Source: Streptomyces sp. MST-110588 (GTDB taxonomy: Bacteria > Actinomycetota > Actinomycetes > Streptomycetales > Streptomycetaceae). From it: a DNA stretch of 64,000 nucleotides. The DNA is taken from positions 1,426,001-1,490,000 of the forward strand of contig NZ_CP074380.1 in NCBI RefSeq assembly GCF_022695595.1, read 5' to 3'. The notes under the pieces were generated by a model that saw only the letters and a program-made list of their open reading frames with translations, had not been told where the DNA came from and made no database searches. Both the position numbers and the translations under genes were made by a program. Shown here in pieces: positions 16,397 through 26,086 of the stretch; position 1 is the first letter of the stretch, and the number at the start of each line of letters is the position of its first letter.

Positions 16397-18014
16397 ATGA
16401 CGTCCATCCACCCCTCTGTGCGGGCCGCGGTCGGCGCGGCCTGCGCGGCCGTGCTCGCCGCCGGCTCCCTCAGCAGCGCCCCGGCCGCCACCGCGGCCTC
16501 CCCCGCGAAGACCCCGACGGCCCTCACGGCCCCGGCCACCGCGACCGTCGCCGGCGCCCCCGCCCTGCGCTTCGTCGACATCGAGGGCGACGGCGGCACC
16601 GTACTGAAAGCCAATGTCTTCACCCCGGCGACGCCGACGGGACCCGGCGCCACCCCTGATCGTGCTCCCCACGAGCTGGGCCATGCCGCAGGTCGAGTAC
16701 CTGGCGCAGTCCGGGAAGCTCGCCGCCTCCGGATACGTGGTCATCGGCTACAACTCCCGCGGCTTCTGGCAGTCCGGCGGGCAGATCGAGACGGCCGGCC
16801 CGAAGGACGTCGCCGACGCCTCCAAGGTCATCGACTGGGCCCTGGCCCACACCCCGGCCGATCCGCGGAAGGTCGGCATGGGCGGGGTCTCCTACGGAGC
16901 GGGCATCAGCCTGCTGGCCTCCGCGTCCGACAAGCGGATCAAGGCCGTGGCGGCGCTGAGCGGCTGGGCCGACCTGGTCGGCTCGATCTACAGCGGCCGT
17001 ACGCAGCACCGCCAGGCCGTCGAGCTGCTCAGTGGCGCCGGGTCCCTCACCGGCCGCCCCGGGCCCGAACTGACCACGGTCCTGAAGGACTTCCTCGGCT
17101 CCCGCCTCGACAAGGAACAGGACCTGATCGCGTGGGGACGCAAGCGCTCCCCCGTCACCTATCTGGACCGGATCAACGCCAACGGCCCCGCCGTCCTGCT
17201 CGGCAACGCCTGGGGCGACTCCCTCTTCCCGCCGAACCAGTACGCCGACTTCTACGAGAAGCTCACCGGCCCCAAGCGCCTGGAGTTCCGGCCCGGCGAC
17301 CACGCCACGGCCGAGGTGACCGGCCTGTTCGGCCTGCCCAACGACACCTGGACCAACACCAGACGCTGGTTCGACCACTACCTCAAGGGGGAGCGCAACG
17401 GCATCGACCTCGAACCGCCCGTCCAGCTCAAGTCCCGCTCCACCGGCGCGTACGAGGGGTACAAGAGCTGGAAGGACGTACCCTCCGCGCACCGCCGGAT
17501 CGAGCTGAACGGCAGCCGGCGGATCGGCAGCAACCTCGACTCGGGCGCCAACGGCGGGACGGTTCTCCTGTCCAATTTGCTGGACCAGTTCCTCAGGCTG
17601 CCGCCGATGGCCGCGATCCCGCTGCTGCCGCGCTCCCACGCCGCGGTGTGGCAGTCCGAGCGGTACGCCACCGCGCAGCACGTCCGGGGCACCACCAAGC
17701 TGCACACCACGCTCACCAGCACCGCCGAGAGCGGCACCTTCGTCGCCTACCTGTACGACGTCGGGCCACTGGGCGTGGGCAAGCTGGTCTCCCACGCGCC
17801 GCTGACCTTCCACGGCAAGACCCCGGGCCGCCCGTTCGGCGTGGACCTGGAGCTGTTCTCCACGGCGTACGACGTCCCGGCGGGCCACCGGCTCACGCTG
17901 GTCGTGGACACCGTCGACCCGCTCTACATCGAGCACAACCCGGACGGCGCCGAACTGACCTTCTCCTCCCCCGCGGACGACCCCTCGTGGGTGTCGGTTC
18001 CCGTACGGGACTGA
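16397..18014 (+). CDS. Secreted S15-family peptidase/CocE-type hydrolase (frameshifted)
   Basis: The first part encodes an export signal (residues 1-36, ending ATAAS) and LRFVDIEGDGGTVLKANVFTP. The rest, from PLIVLPTSWAMPQVEYLAQ, is in a frame one base higher, so the sequence has one base too many or two too few at about 16635-16650. The alpha/beta-hydrolase nucleophile is in GMGGVSYGAGIS, the acid probably in GNAWGDSLFPP and the His in RPGDHATAE. A C-terminal jelly-roll domain follows (from about residue 350). The family cleaves X-Pro dipeptides or esters; which applies here cannot be told. GGAG six bases before the ATG at 16397 supports the start. Confidence 0.85.
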
Positions 18015-18056
18015 CGGACCGACGGACTGACGGGTTCACACGGCCGGCGGCCGGCG

Positions 18057-18920
18057 TCAGGGCTGCCGGCCGCCGGGCAGCAGCGTGCCCGGCTCGGCGG
18101 CGTGCACCTCGACCGCCTCGGTCTTGGGGTTGCGCCGCTGCCGCTTGGCGACCCAGTTGGCGAACCACGACAGCACGATGCACAGCCCGATGTAGATCGG
18201 GGAGATGACCATGACGACCGGGATGAACGGCAGGTCGTAGTCGAGGCTGGAGGCGATCAGCTTGCCCGCGTGCAGGAATTCCTCGTACGTGATCAGGTAG
18301 CCGAGCGAGGTGTCCTTCAGGGCGACCACGAGCTGGCTGATGATCGTCGGCAGCATGGCGCGTACCGCCTGCGGAACCAGGACGTGCGTCATGACCTGCG
18401 TCTTGCGCATGCCCAGCGCGTACGCCGCCTCCCGCTGCCCGCGCTCGACGGAGTTGACGCCCGTACGGAAGACCTCGGCGAGCACCGAGCCGTTGTAGAG
18501 CGTCAGCCCGGCGACCAGCGCGGTCAGCGGCTCGGCCTTGAGCGCCACGTAGATGAAGAAGATCATGACCAGGACGGGCATCGCGCGGAAGAACTCCACC
18601 AGCAGCGTGCACACCCAGCGCAGCGGCCGGTGCTCGGAGAGCCGGCCCGCGGCCAGCACCGCGCCCAGGACCAGCGAGAGCACCGCCGCGTACGCGAACG
18701 CCTTGAGGGTGTTGCCCAGGCCCTTGAGCAGCATCTCCTGGATGCCCTGGTAGATGAAGGGCGTCCATTTGCGGGCGGTGAACTGGCCGGTGTCGAACAG
18801 CAGATGGACGATCCAGGCGGCCAGCGCCAGCAGGACGGCGGTCGCGGCCAGGCCGTACAGGCGGTGCCGCCGCCGGGTCCTGGGCCCTGGCACGTCGTAC
18901 AGGGCGGTGGAACCGGTCAT
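18057..18920 (-). CDS. gluD: Glutamate-type amino-acid ABC transporter permease
   Basis: A 287-residue membrane protein with about five to six transmembrane helices and the His/Glu/Asp/Gln permease signature EFFRAMPVLVMIFFIYVAL, plus the EAA loop QREAAYALGMRKTQVMTHVL that contacts the ATPase. Its ATG overlaps the stop of the preceding permease by four bases (ATGA). It is last in a gluABCD-type operon. It differs from gluC by longer N- and C-terminal extensions, as in Corynebacterium GluD. Confidence 0.9.
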   Translation of the reverse strand: MTGSTALYDVPGPRTRRRHRLYGLAATAVLLALAAWIVHLLFDTGQFTARKWTPFIYQGIQEMLLKGLGNTLKAFAYAAVLSLVLGAVLAAGRLSEHRPLRWVCTLLVEFFRAMPVLVMIFFIYVALKAEPLTALVAGLTLYNGSVLAEVFRTGVNSVERGQREAAYALGMRKTQVMTHVLVPQAVRAMLPTIISQLVVALKDTSLGYLITYEEFLHAGKLIASSLDYDLPFIPVVMVISPIYIGLCIVLSWFANWVAKRQRRNPKTEAVEVHAAEPGTLLPGGRQP

Positions 18921-19561
18921 CGGGTCACTCCCCAGCGCTGTTCCAGCACGTTGAACAGCGCGCTGATGGTCAGGGTCACGATCAGGTAGCCGACGGCGAT
19001 CCAGATGAAGGACCAGATGATGCTGTAGCCCATCTCGTTGAGCGATTTGTAGGTGCCCAGCAGCTCCACGACGCTGAAGGAGCCGGCGATCGCGGAGTTC
19101 TTGGCGAGTGCGATGAGCGTGGAGCCGACGGGCGGGATGACGGAGCGGAACGCCTGCGGCAGCACCACCGAGCCCAGCGTCCGGGAGAAGGTCATGCCCA
19201 GGCTGCGGGCCGCCTCGCCCTGGCCGACGGGCACGGTGTTGATGCCCGAGCGCACCGCCTCGCAGATGAAGGCGGAGGTGTAGCAGCCCAGCGCCAGGAC
19301 CGCGAAGACCTTGAAGGGCAGCACCAGACCGAAGCGCGGCAGGCCCAGCAGCACCGCGAAGAACAGCAGGGTCAGGGGCGTGTTGCGCAGCACCGTCACC
19401 CATACGGTGCCGAACAGCCGTAGCGCGCCCACGGGTGCGACGCGGAAGGCGGCCATCAGGATGCCCAGGGCCAGGGCGAGCAGCGAGGCGAAGACGGTCA
19501 GTTCGACGGTGCCCAGCAGCCCCCTGCCGTAGAGGGAGAAGTTGTCGAGGAGGACGTTCAT
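18917..19561 (-). CDS. gluC: Glutamate-type amino-acid ABC transporter permease
   Basis: A 214-residue inner-membrane permease with TVWVTVLRNTPLTLLFFAVL and the EAA-type loop GQGEAARSLGMTFSRTLGSV. It forms the heterodimeric channel with GluD. It starts 16 bp after the binding-protein gene and ends in a four-base overlap with gluD, so the permeases are translationally coupled. Confidence 0.9.
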   Translation of the reverse strand: MNVLLDNFSLYGRGLLGTVELTVFASLLALALGILMAAFRVAPVGALRLFGTVWVTVLRNTPLTLLFFAVLLGLPRFGLVLPFKVFAVLALGCYTSAFICEAVRSGINTVPVGQGEAARSLGMTFSRTLGSVVLPQAFRSVIPPVGSTLIALAKNSAIAGSFSVVELLGTYKSLNEMGYSIIWSFIWIAVGYLIVTLTISALFNVLEQRWGVTR

Positions 19562-19577
19562 CAGGATTGCTGGCTCC

Positions 19578-20507
19578 TCAGCTCGCCGGGTAGCGGTCGA
19601 TCGCGGGCGGCTGCGGGGCGGGCACGCCGGAGCGGCCCAGGGTCGCCTCGTACGCGGCCTTCCAGTCGCCGTTCTTCTCGTGGGCGGCGAGCGCGTCGTC
19701 CAGCGCCAGACGCAGCGCGCTGTCGCCGCGCGGCACGCCGATGCCGTACGGCTCCTTGGAGAAGGGCTTGCCGACCAACTTCAGCTCGTCGGGCACCTTG
19801 GCGGCGTAGCCCATCAAGATGGCGTCGTCGGTGGTGACGGCGTCGACCTGATAGGTGAGCAGGTTGTCCACGCACACCGAGTACGTGTCGTAGGCGACCA
19901 GGTTGGCCCTGGGGTAGTCGGCGCTGATCCGCTGGGCGGGGGTGGAGCCGGCCGCCGAGCAGACCCGCTTGCCGTCCAGGTCGCCCGGCCCTTTGATGGC
20001 CTTCTCGTCCTTGCGTACGAGCAGCCCCTGGCCGGCCTGGTAGTACGGCCCGGCGAAGCCGACCTGGAGCTTGCGCTTGTCGTTGATGGTGTAGGTGCCC
20101 ACGTAGTAGTCGATCTGGCCGTTCTGCAGGGCCGTCTCGCGGTTGGCGGAGGCGATGGTGCGAAAGCGCACGGAGCGCGGGTCGAAGCCGAGGGAGGCCG
20201 CCGTCATCCGGGCGATCTCGATGTCGAAGCCGGAGTAGTTCCCGGAGGCCGGGTCCTTCTCGCCCATGTAGGGCTGGTCCTCCTTGGCGCCTACGACGAG
20301 GTGGCCGCGGCGGTGTGCCGCCTGCCAGGTCCCCGAGCCGGGCAGGCTGACGTCCTTGGCCACCCGGTAGGCGGGCAGCTTGCTGCCCTGGGGGCCCTTG
20401 ACCGGCGGGCTGCCGGCCCGGCCGCAGCCGCCGCCGGCCAGGGCGAGCACGGTGAGCGCCAGCGCCCCGAGGGCCCGGCGCAGACGCTGGTGGTGAGAGT
20501 GCGGCAT
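19578..20507 (-). CDS. gluB: Extracellular solute-binding lipoprotein, glutamate type
   Basis: A 309-residue lipoprotein: basic n-region, hydrophobic core and lipobox LAGGGC, with the acylated Cys at about residue 28. The mature part is a family-3 solute-binding protein (GFDIEIARMTAASLG, ALQNGQIDYYVGTYTIN, KRVCSAAGSTPAQRI). Two Cys pairs in the second lobe are conserved among glutamate binders. It captures acidic amino acids outside the membrane for the GluC/GluD channel. It lies 14 bp after the ATPase gene. Confidence 0.9.
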   Translation of the reverse strand: MPHSHHQRLRRALGALALTVLALAGGGCGRAGSPPVKGPQGSKLPAYRVAKDVSLPGSGTWQAAHRRGHLVVGAKEDQPYMGEKDPASGNYSGFDIEIARMTAASLGFDPRSVRFRTIASANRETALQNGQIDYYVGTYTINDKRKLQVGFAGPYYQAGQGLLVRKDEKAIKGPGDLDGKRVCSAAGSTPAQRISADYPRANLVAYDTYSVCVDNLLTYQVDAVTTDDAILMGYAAKVPDELKLVGKPFSKEPYGIGVPRGDSALRLALDDALAAHEKNGDWKAAYEATLGRSGVPAPQPPAIDRYPAS

Positions 20508-20521
20508 GACGGCGCCCCCGT

Positions 20522-21265
20522 TCAGTGCTTGAGGATCTTGGAGAGGAAGTCCTTGGCGCGCTCGCTCTCGGGCGCGGTGAAGAACTCCTCGGGGGTGCGG
20601 TCCTCGATGATGCGGCCGTCGGCCATGAACACCACGCGGTTGGCGGCGGAGCGGGCGAAACCCATCTCGTGGGTGACCACCACCATCGTCATGCCCTCCT
20701 GCGCCAGCCGCTGCATGACGTCCAGGACCTCGTTGATCATCTCGGGGTCGAGGGCCGAGGTCGGCTCGTCGAACAGCAGCGCCTGGGGATCCATGGCCAG
20801 CGCCCGGGCGATGGCGACGCGCTGCTGCTGGCCGCCGGAGAGCTGGGCGGGGTACTTCTCGGCGTGTGCGGCCAGCCCCACCCGGTCCAGGAGTTCCCGG
20901 GCCCGGCGCTCGGCGTCCTCCTTCTTGTGCCCGCGGACCTTCACCGGGGCGAGCATCACATTGGCCAGCACGGTCTTGTGCGCGAAGAGGTTGAAGGACT
21001 GGAACACCATCCCGACCTCGGCCCGCAGCCGGGCCAGCTCACGGCCTTCTTCGGGGAGCGGGCGCCCGTCGAGCAGGATGGTGCCGGACTCGATGGTCTC
21101 CAGGCGGTTGACGGTCCGGCACAGGGTCGACTTGCCCGATCCCGAGGGGCCGATGACCACGACCACCTCCCCGCGGCCGACGGTGAGATCGATGTCCTTC
21201 AGGACATGCAATGCTCCGTAGTGCTTGTTGACCCCGCGCAGCTCGATCAGCGCCTCACCGGCCAT
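20522..21265 (-). CDS. gluA: Amino-acid ABC transporter ATP-binding protein
   Basis: A 247-residue ATPase with Walker [14 protein letters not shown]-loop [10 protein letters not shown], signature [15 protein letters not shown], Walker [15 protein letters not shown] and the switch His in [10 protein letters not shown]. It is the first gene of the operon gluA-gluB-gluC-gluD transcribed leftward and powers uptake. The upstream gap is shared with a divergent GntR gene. Confidence 0.93.
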   Translation of the reverse strand: MAGEALIELRGVNKHYGALHVLKDIDLTVGRGEVVVVIGPSGSGKSTLCRTVNRLETIESGTILLDGRPLPEEGRELARLRAEVGMVFQSFNLFAHKTVLANVMLAPVKVRGHKKEDAERRARELLDRVGLAAHAEKYPAQLSGGQQQRVAIARALAMDPQALLFDEPTSALDPEMINEVLDVMQRLAQEGMTMVVVTHEMGFARSAANRVVFMADGRIIEDRTPEEFFTAPESERAKDFLSKILKH

Positions 21266-21448
21266 ATGCAGCCCTGCTCACTCTCATCCGTACAGCGGAG
21301 AGACCGCAAGCTACCGGTACGAAACCGGCAGTTCACAACTGACACGCACATAAGCCTGGAAGTCGCAGCAGGCCGCCCCATATGGTCGCCGTACGCTTCT
21401 CCTCCTCGTCGCTGCCTCGTCGCTGTGCGCCATGCTCATCCCGTCGCC

Positions 21449-21479
21449 CTAGGTACACAGAGCGTTCCTGCGTACCTAG
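21449..21479. promoter_or_regulatory. Inverted repeat at a possibly leaderless GntR promoter
   Basis: CTAGGTAC and GTACCTAG are perfect 8-bp arms 15 bases apart. The right arm ends 10 bases before the gntR ATG and contains a -10-like TACCTA, and there is no ribosome-binding site, so autoregulation of a leaderless transcript is plausible. Confidence 0.55.
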
Positions 21480-21489
21480 CCTTTCGGTC

Positions 21490-22245
21490 ATGGGTGACAA
21501 CAGACCTGTCTTCCAGCGCATCGCCGACGACCTGCGGCGTCAGATCGACGAGGGGGTGCTCGCCGTCGGCGCGCGCATCCCCTCCCGCACCGAGCTCAAA
21601 CGGGCCTACGAGGCCAGCGACCAGACCGTGGACCGGGCGGTACGGGTCCTCAAGGCCGCCGGGTACGCGGAAGGCCAGTTCGGGCGGGGCGTCTTCGTCA
21701 CGGACCGGGCACCGATAGGAACGCTGCTGCGCTCCACGGGAGCCGTGGACTCACCCTTCGCCGCCCGGATCGCGCTGGAGGGCTCACCGGACGGCACGCC
21801 CCTGACGTGGGAGGCGTCCTCCACGACGGACTCGGCGACGGAACGGGTGGCCCGCCGGCTGTCCATCGTCCCCGGCACGAGCGTGGTGTGCTCGGTCTAC
21901 GAGTACCTGGCCAACCGTCAGCCCGTGCAGCTCGCCACGAGCTGGGAGCCGCTGGCGATCACGGAGGGCACGGACGTCGTCTACCCCGAATGCGGTCCCT
22001 ACGCCCGGCGGGGGGTGCGGGGCCGGATGGCCGCCATCGGCATCAGGGTGGTGCGGGCCGAGGAGCGGGTGGGATCGCGGCCCGCGTCCAGCTCCGAGGC
22101 GGAGACGCTGGGCTGTTCGCCGGGACAGTGCGTCACGGTCGTCGAGCGGACGCACTTCGACGCGGACGGGCGGGCCGTGGAGACCTCGGACATCGTCGTC
22201 CGGGCGGACCGCTGGCGGCTCGCGTACGACATCGCGTTCGTATAG
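21490..22245 (+). CDS. GntR-family regulator (UTRA/HutC type)
   Basis: A 251-residue regulator. The N-terminal winged helix has VFQRIADDLRRQIDEGVLAV and IPSRTELKRAYEASDQTVDR (residues about 5-70); a UTRA-like sensor domain follows (about 95-245) with SVYEYLANRQPVQLATSWEP and VVERTHFDADGRAVE. Similar proteins are common in Streptomyces and often sit near plasmid or chromosomal transporter genes. It is divergent from gluA but need not control it; the palindrome just upstream suggests autoregulation. The ATG at 21490 matches the usual GntR start. The effector is unknown. Confidence 0.85.
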   Translation: MGDNRPVFQRIADDLRRQIDEGVLAVGARIPSRTELKRAYEASDQTVDRAVRVLKAAGYAEGQFGRGVFVTDRAPIGTLLRSTGAVDSPFAARIALEGSPDGTPLTWEASSTTDSATERVARRLSIVPGTSVVCSVYEYLANRQPVQLATSWEPLAITEGTDVVYPECGPYARRGVRGRMAAIGIRVVRAEERVGSRPASSSEAETLGCSPGQCVTVVERTHFDADGRAVETSDIVVRADRWRLAYDIAFV

Positions 22246-22283
22246 GTCCGCCTGTCGTCCATATGGGCGCGCACAGGGGCGTA

Positions 22284-22311
22284 CGCACAGACGTTCGCGG
22301 ACGTCTGTGCG
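22284..22311. terminator. Bidirectional terminator hairpin
   Basis: CGCACAGACGT and ACGTCTGTGCG form a perfect 11-bp stem with a six-base loop between two convergent genes. Confidence 0.75.
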
Positions 22312-22332
22312 CGGGTGCGGGCAGCGGCCCGG

Positions 22333-22851
22333 TCAGCTCTCGGCCACCTCCGCGTACACGTGGGAGAGCTCGGGCGCGCCGTCGTCGGCCCATTCGTGGC
22401 CCGCCCGTACCACGTCGACCTCGCGGCCGGACTCCAGCCGTACGACGGGCAGTCCGTCCGGCCACACCTGCCAGACGGCGCCCCGGACCGTCCGTACGAG
22501 CACCGTGCCGAGGTAGAGGCCCGCGTCGTTGCCGAGCCAGGGCAGCACCTCGGGGTCGTCCCGCCAGACCGGCTGGAGCTGGTCCAGCGCCTCCAACGAC
22601 CGTGGTGTGTCGTCCAGTTCCACTCCGGCCTCCGCCGCCTGGGCGCGCAGCAGCTCGCACTCGGACAGCAGCTCGGTCACGCTTCCGGGGTCCTCGCCGG
22701 AGCCGGAACCCGAGCCGGGGCCCGTGCCGGGGCCCGCGCCGGACGCCCCACTGCCCGGCCCGCCCTCCGGCCCGGCGGCCGGGCCGGCGAACGGGAGCGG
22801 GTGGTCCGGGTCCGCCCGCCTGCGCCACTTGTCCAGGAAAGACAGGTTCAT
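22333..22851 (-). CDS. Conserved hypothetical actinobacterial protein (DUF6278-like)
   Basis: A 172-residue cytosolic protein. An N-terminal MNLSFLDKWRRR is followed by a Gly/Ser/Pro-rich linker (about residues 15-55), then a conserved domain with LLSECELLRAQAAEAGVEL, LEALDQLQPVWRDDPEVLPW and GREVDVVRAGHEWADDG. I recall this arrangement in Streptomyces proteins annotated DUF6278, but the label is from memory. The function is unknown. It is convergent with the GntR gene. Confidence 0.65.
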   Translation of the reverse strand: MNLSFLDKWRRRADPDHPLPFAGPAAGPEGGPGSGASGAGPGTGPGSGSGSGEDPGSVTELLSECELLRAQAAEAGVELDDTPRSLEALDQLQPVWRDDPEVLPWLGNDAGLYLGTVLVRTVRGAVWQVWPDGLPVVRLESGREVDVVRAGHEWADDGAPELSHVYAEVAES

Positions 22852-23277
22852 GGGGCGTAGCGTCCCACCCGCGCCGGGCGTCGGCCACCGGCGTGCGGCA
22901 CGGCACCGGTCCGATTGTCGTCTTGACGCCCATCTCGTGTCTCCCTACCTTCATGGCGATTCCGCCGGACCTGCCTCATCATTCGTCCCGTTCGCACCAT
23001 CCGGCCCCTACGATCGACCCGATCGAGCCCGACCCGATTCCGATTCGACCCGATCCGATTCGATTCGACCTGACGCGATCCCACTCGATCAGATTCCACT
23101 CGATCAGTTCCGACCTGCTCAGATCCGACCGATCCATCCGGTATGCCGCGTCAGGCCCGTCACGACCGGGCCTGTTCGACCGGCCGGTCCGTACGGCCCG
23201 CCGGGACCAGCGGATCGCCGGGACCACCGGATCGCCGCCCGCCCGCCGCCCGTCGGCGCCACTGGAGGGAAGGACCG
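22852..23277. other. Intergenic region with GATC/GATTC-rich degenerate repeats
   Basis: 426 bp without a supported gene. From about 23011 to 23137 the sequence is a degenerate array of CGATC, CGATTC and CGACC units, less G+C-rich than its surroundings. GGAGGGAAGGA at its right end is the ribosome-binding site of the following gene. Confidence 0.6.
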
Positions 23278-25080
23278 ATGCGCGTACGACTGTGGGGCAC
23301 GGCCCTCGTGCTCGCGCTGAGCGGGACGGTGTCGCCCGCCGCCGCCGCACCGCCGCGCCCGGACACACCGGCACCCCTGGAAGAACTCTTCGACAACACG
23401 GCGATCAGCGAGGACACCGATCCGGGCGACGCCGACTTCGACGGCGCCGGCCGCTCACTGTCCGCCCAGGACCTGCGCGCGGCGGGCTGGACGCCCGGCC
23501 GGCTGCTGGCGATCGACTCGGCGCGGCTGACCTGGCCGCGCTCGGAGCCGGGTGAGCCGGACAACGTACGGGCGGACGGACAGGCCGTACGGGTGCGGGG
23601 GCAGGGCGGCGCGCTCTCCTTGCTGGTGGCCGCCACGGCGCCCGGGCCCGGCGGGACGGTGACCGGGACGGGCACCGTGCGCTACCGGGACGGCTCGCGC
23701 AGCACGTACGAACTGAGCGCGCCGGACTGGCGGACCGGTCCGCTGAGCACCAAGGCCGTGGCGCTGCCGCACCTGAACTCCCCCGAGGGGCAGCAGGCCG
23801 GGCCGGCCCGGCTGTACGCGGTGAGCGTGCCGCTGCGGCCCGGCCGCGAGGTGTCCTCGGTCGTGCTGCCCCAGGACCCGGGGCCGGCGGGCGACCTGCA
23901 CGTGTTCGCGGTGGGGGTGCGCGACGCGGGGCGCGGCTGGACCGCGAGCTGGGCGGCGAGCACCGGCGGCTATCCGGCCGTCGGGCCGTGGACGGACCGC
24001 ACGCTGCGGCTGGTGGTGCACGCCGGCGCGGGCGGGCCACGGGCCCGGATCCGGCTGGCGAACACCTTCGCCGCGGCGCCGGTGACGATCGGGGCGGCGA
24101 GCGTGGCAGTGCAGGGGCAGGGGGCGCAGGCGGCCGGCCGGCCCGTACCGCTGACCTTCCAGGGCCGCAGATCGGCCCGGATTCCGGCCGGGGCCCAGGT
24201 GTTCGGCGACCCGGTGGACTTCGCCGTGCCCGCGGGTGCCAACCTGCTGGTGAGCATCCATCTGCCGGGGACGGTGACGGCGGCGCCGGTGCACCAGATG
24301 GCGACACAGCGCTCGTACCTGAGCGCGCCCGGCAGCGGGGACCGCACCGGGGACGGGGGCGGGGCGGCGTTCACGGGAACGCTGGAGACCTGGCCGTTCC
24401 TGACGGGCGTGGACGTGCGGGGCGGGCCGGGAACCGTCGTCACGCTCGGGGACTCGATCACCGACGGGGCGAGGTCGACGGCCGGCGCGAACCGGCGCTG
24501 GCCGGACGTCCTCGCCGAGCGCCTGCGCGCACAGGACACGCTGCCGCGGTACGGGGTCGCCAACCACGGCATCGGCGCCAACCGGGTCGTCACCGACCGC
24601 TACCAGGGGGACGGGGTGAGCAAGGAGACCGGCGGGGTGAGCGCCCTGCACCGGCTGGACCGGGACGTGCTGGCCCAGCCCGGGGTCCGTACGGTGATCG
24701 TCTTCGAAGGCGTCAACGACCTCCTCGGGCGGGCCGCGGCGCCGGAGGTGACGGCGGGGCTGCGGGCCATCGCGCGGCGCGCCCACGAGCGGGGGCTGCG
24801 GGTGCTGGCCGCCACCGTCGCGCCCTGCGAGGGCTTCGTCTCCTGCACCCCGGCGGTGGAGGCGCAGCGGTCGGCCGTCAACACGTTCGTGCGCAACAAC
24901 GTCCGTACGGGGGACTGCGGGGCGTTCGACGCGGTGCTGGACTTCGATGCGGTGGTGCGCGATCCGCGGCGGCCCCAGCGGATCGCGCCGACGTACGACA
25001 GCGGCGACCATCTGCACCCCGGCGACGCGGGCCTGCGGGCGCTGGCCGAGTCGGTCGACCTGCGGCTGCTGGTGCCCTGA
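23278..25080 (+). CDS. Secreted SGNH/GDSL hydrolase
   Basis: A 600-residue exported protein. The signal peptide (residues 1-24, ending AAAA) is followed by a beta-rich domain of about 350 residues and a C-terminal SGNH domain from about residue 375. The nucleophile is in VVTLGDSITDGARS, the block III Asn in VFEGVNDLLG, and the catalytic Asp-His in SGDHLHPGDAG. Such enzymes are esterases or lipases acting on polysaccharide acetyl groups or lipids outside the cell; the substrate is not evident. The ATG at 23278 has GGAGGGAAGGA upstream. The start of a longer open frame lies in the repeat region and is not used. Confidence 0.9.
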   Translation: MRVRLWGTALVLALSGTVSPAAAAPPRPDTPAPLEELFDNTAISEDTDPGDADFDGAGRSLSAQDLRAAGWTPGRLLAIDSARLTWPRSEPGEPDNVRADGQAVRVRGQGGALSLLVAATAPGPGGTVTGTGTVRYRDGSRSTYELSAPDWRTGPLSTKAVALPHLNSPEGQQAGPARLYAVSVPLRPGREVSSVVLPQDPGPAGDLHVFAVGVRDAGRGWTASWAASTGGYPAVGPWTDRTLRLVVHAGAGGPRARIRLANTFAAAPVTIGAASVAVQGQGAQAAGRPVPLTFQGRRSARIPAGAQVFGDPVDFAVPAGANLLVSIHLPGTVTAAPVHQMATQRSYLSAPGSGDRTGDGGGAAFTGTLETWPFLTGVDVRGGPGTVVTLGDSITDGARSTAGANRRWPDVLAERLRAQDTLPRYGVANHGIGANRVVTDRYQGDGVSKETGGVSALHRLDRDVLAQPGVRTVIVFEGVNDLLGRAAAPEVTAGLRAIARRAHERGLRVLAATVAPCEGFVSCTPAVEAQRSAVNTFVRNNVRTGDCGAFDAVLDFDAVVRDPRRPQRIAPTYDSGDHLHPGDAGLRALAESVDLRLLVP

Positions 25081-25227
25081 GCGCGGGCCGGGGTGGAGCG
25101 GCCGGGGGCGGGACTCCTGACGTACGAACCAACCGGGAGCCCGCCCGGCCCGTCCGCACCGCCGCCATCCGGCTCGGCTCGCCCGCACCGCCGCCTCCGG
25201 CCCGGCTCGTCCCGGCCCGTCCCGGGC

Positions 25228-26006
25228 TCAGACGTTCAGGTCCACGACCACCGGCGCGTGGTCCGAGGCGCCCTTGCCCTTGCGCTCCTCCCGGTCGACA
25301 TAGGCGTCCGAGACCGCCTTGGCGAACGGCTCGTTGCCGTAGACCAGGTCGATGCGCATGCCCTTGTTCTTGGGGAAGCAGAGCTGGCGGTAGTCCCAGT
25401 AGGTGTACGGGCGGTCGTACTTCAGGGGGCGCGGCACGATGTCCGACAGACCCGCCGCGCGCAGCTCGGTCAGAGCCGCGCGCTCGGCGGGGTGACATGC
25501 GTCGCCCCCTCGAACGCCGAGAGGTCCCATACGTCCTCGTCCGTCGGCGCGATGTTGAAGTCGCCCAGGACCGCGAAGGGGCGCCCGCCCGCCGCGTCCC
25601 CGGCGACCGCCGCCTTCAGCGCCTCCAGCCAGTGCAGCTTGTACGCGTAGTGGGCGTGGTCCACCTCGCGGCCGTTGGGCACGTACACCGACCAGACGCG
25701 GGCCGCGCCGCAGGTCGCCGCGACGGCGCGGGGCTCCTGCGCGCCGTCGTACTCCGGGCCCGCGGGCAGGCCGGTGACCACGTCCTCCAGCCCCACCCTG
25801 GAGAGCACCGCGACGCCGTTCCAGCGGCCGGTGCCGTTGACCGCGGCCTCGTACCCCAGCTCCCGCAGTTGCTCGTAGGGGAACTGCTCGGCCGAGCACT
25901 TGAGCTCCTGGAGGCACAGCACGTCCGTGCCGGTGCTCTCCAGCCAGGCCAGCAGCCTCGGAAGACGGGCGGTGATCGAATTGACGTTCCAGGTCGCGAT
26001 GCGCAT
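25228..26006 (-). CDS. xthA: Exodeoxyribonuclease III (one-base frameshift)
   Basis: The start at 26006 gives MRIATWNVNSITARLP, followed by the metal-binding Glu in LQELK and GDFNIAPTDEDVWD. The frame breaks at EGATHVT; the continuation PAERAALTELRAAG, the WDYRQLCFPKNKGMRIDLVY block and the catalytic SDHAPVVV are one base out. Adding one C (complement of the G run at 25489-25492) restores a 259-residue protein of normal length. It is an AP endonuclease/3'-5' exonuclease of base-excision repair. Because this gene is broadly conserved, an error in the sequence is more likely than decay. Confidence 0.9.
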
Positions 26007-26086
26007 GTCCGTAAACCTACAGCGGGGGTACGACAGCGGGCCGCCCACAGGCCCGCGGCCGTACGCTCACGCCCCCGGCCCGGCTT

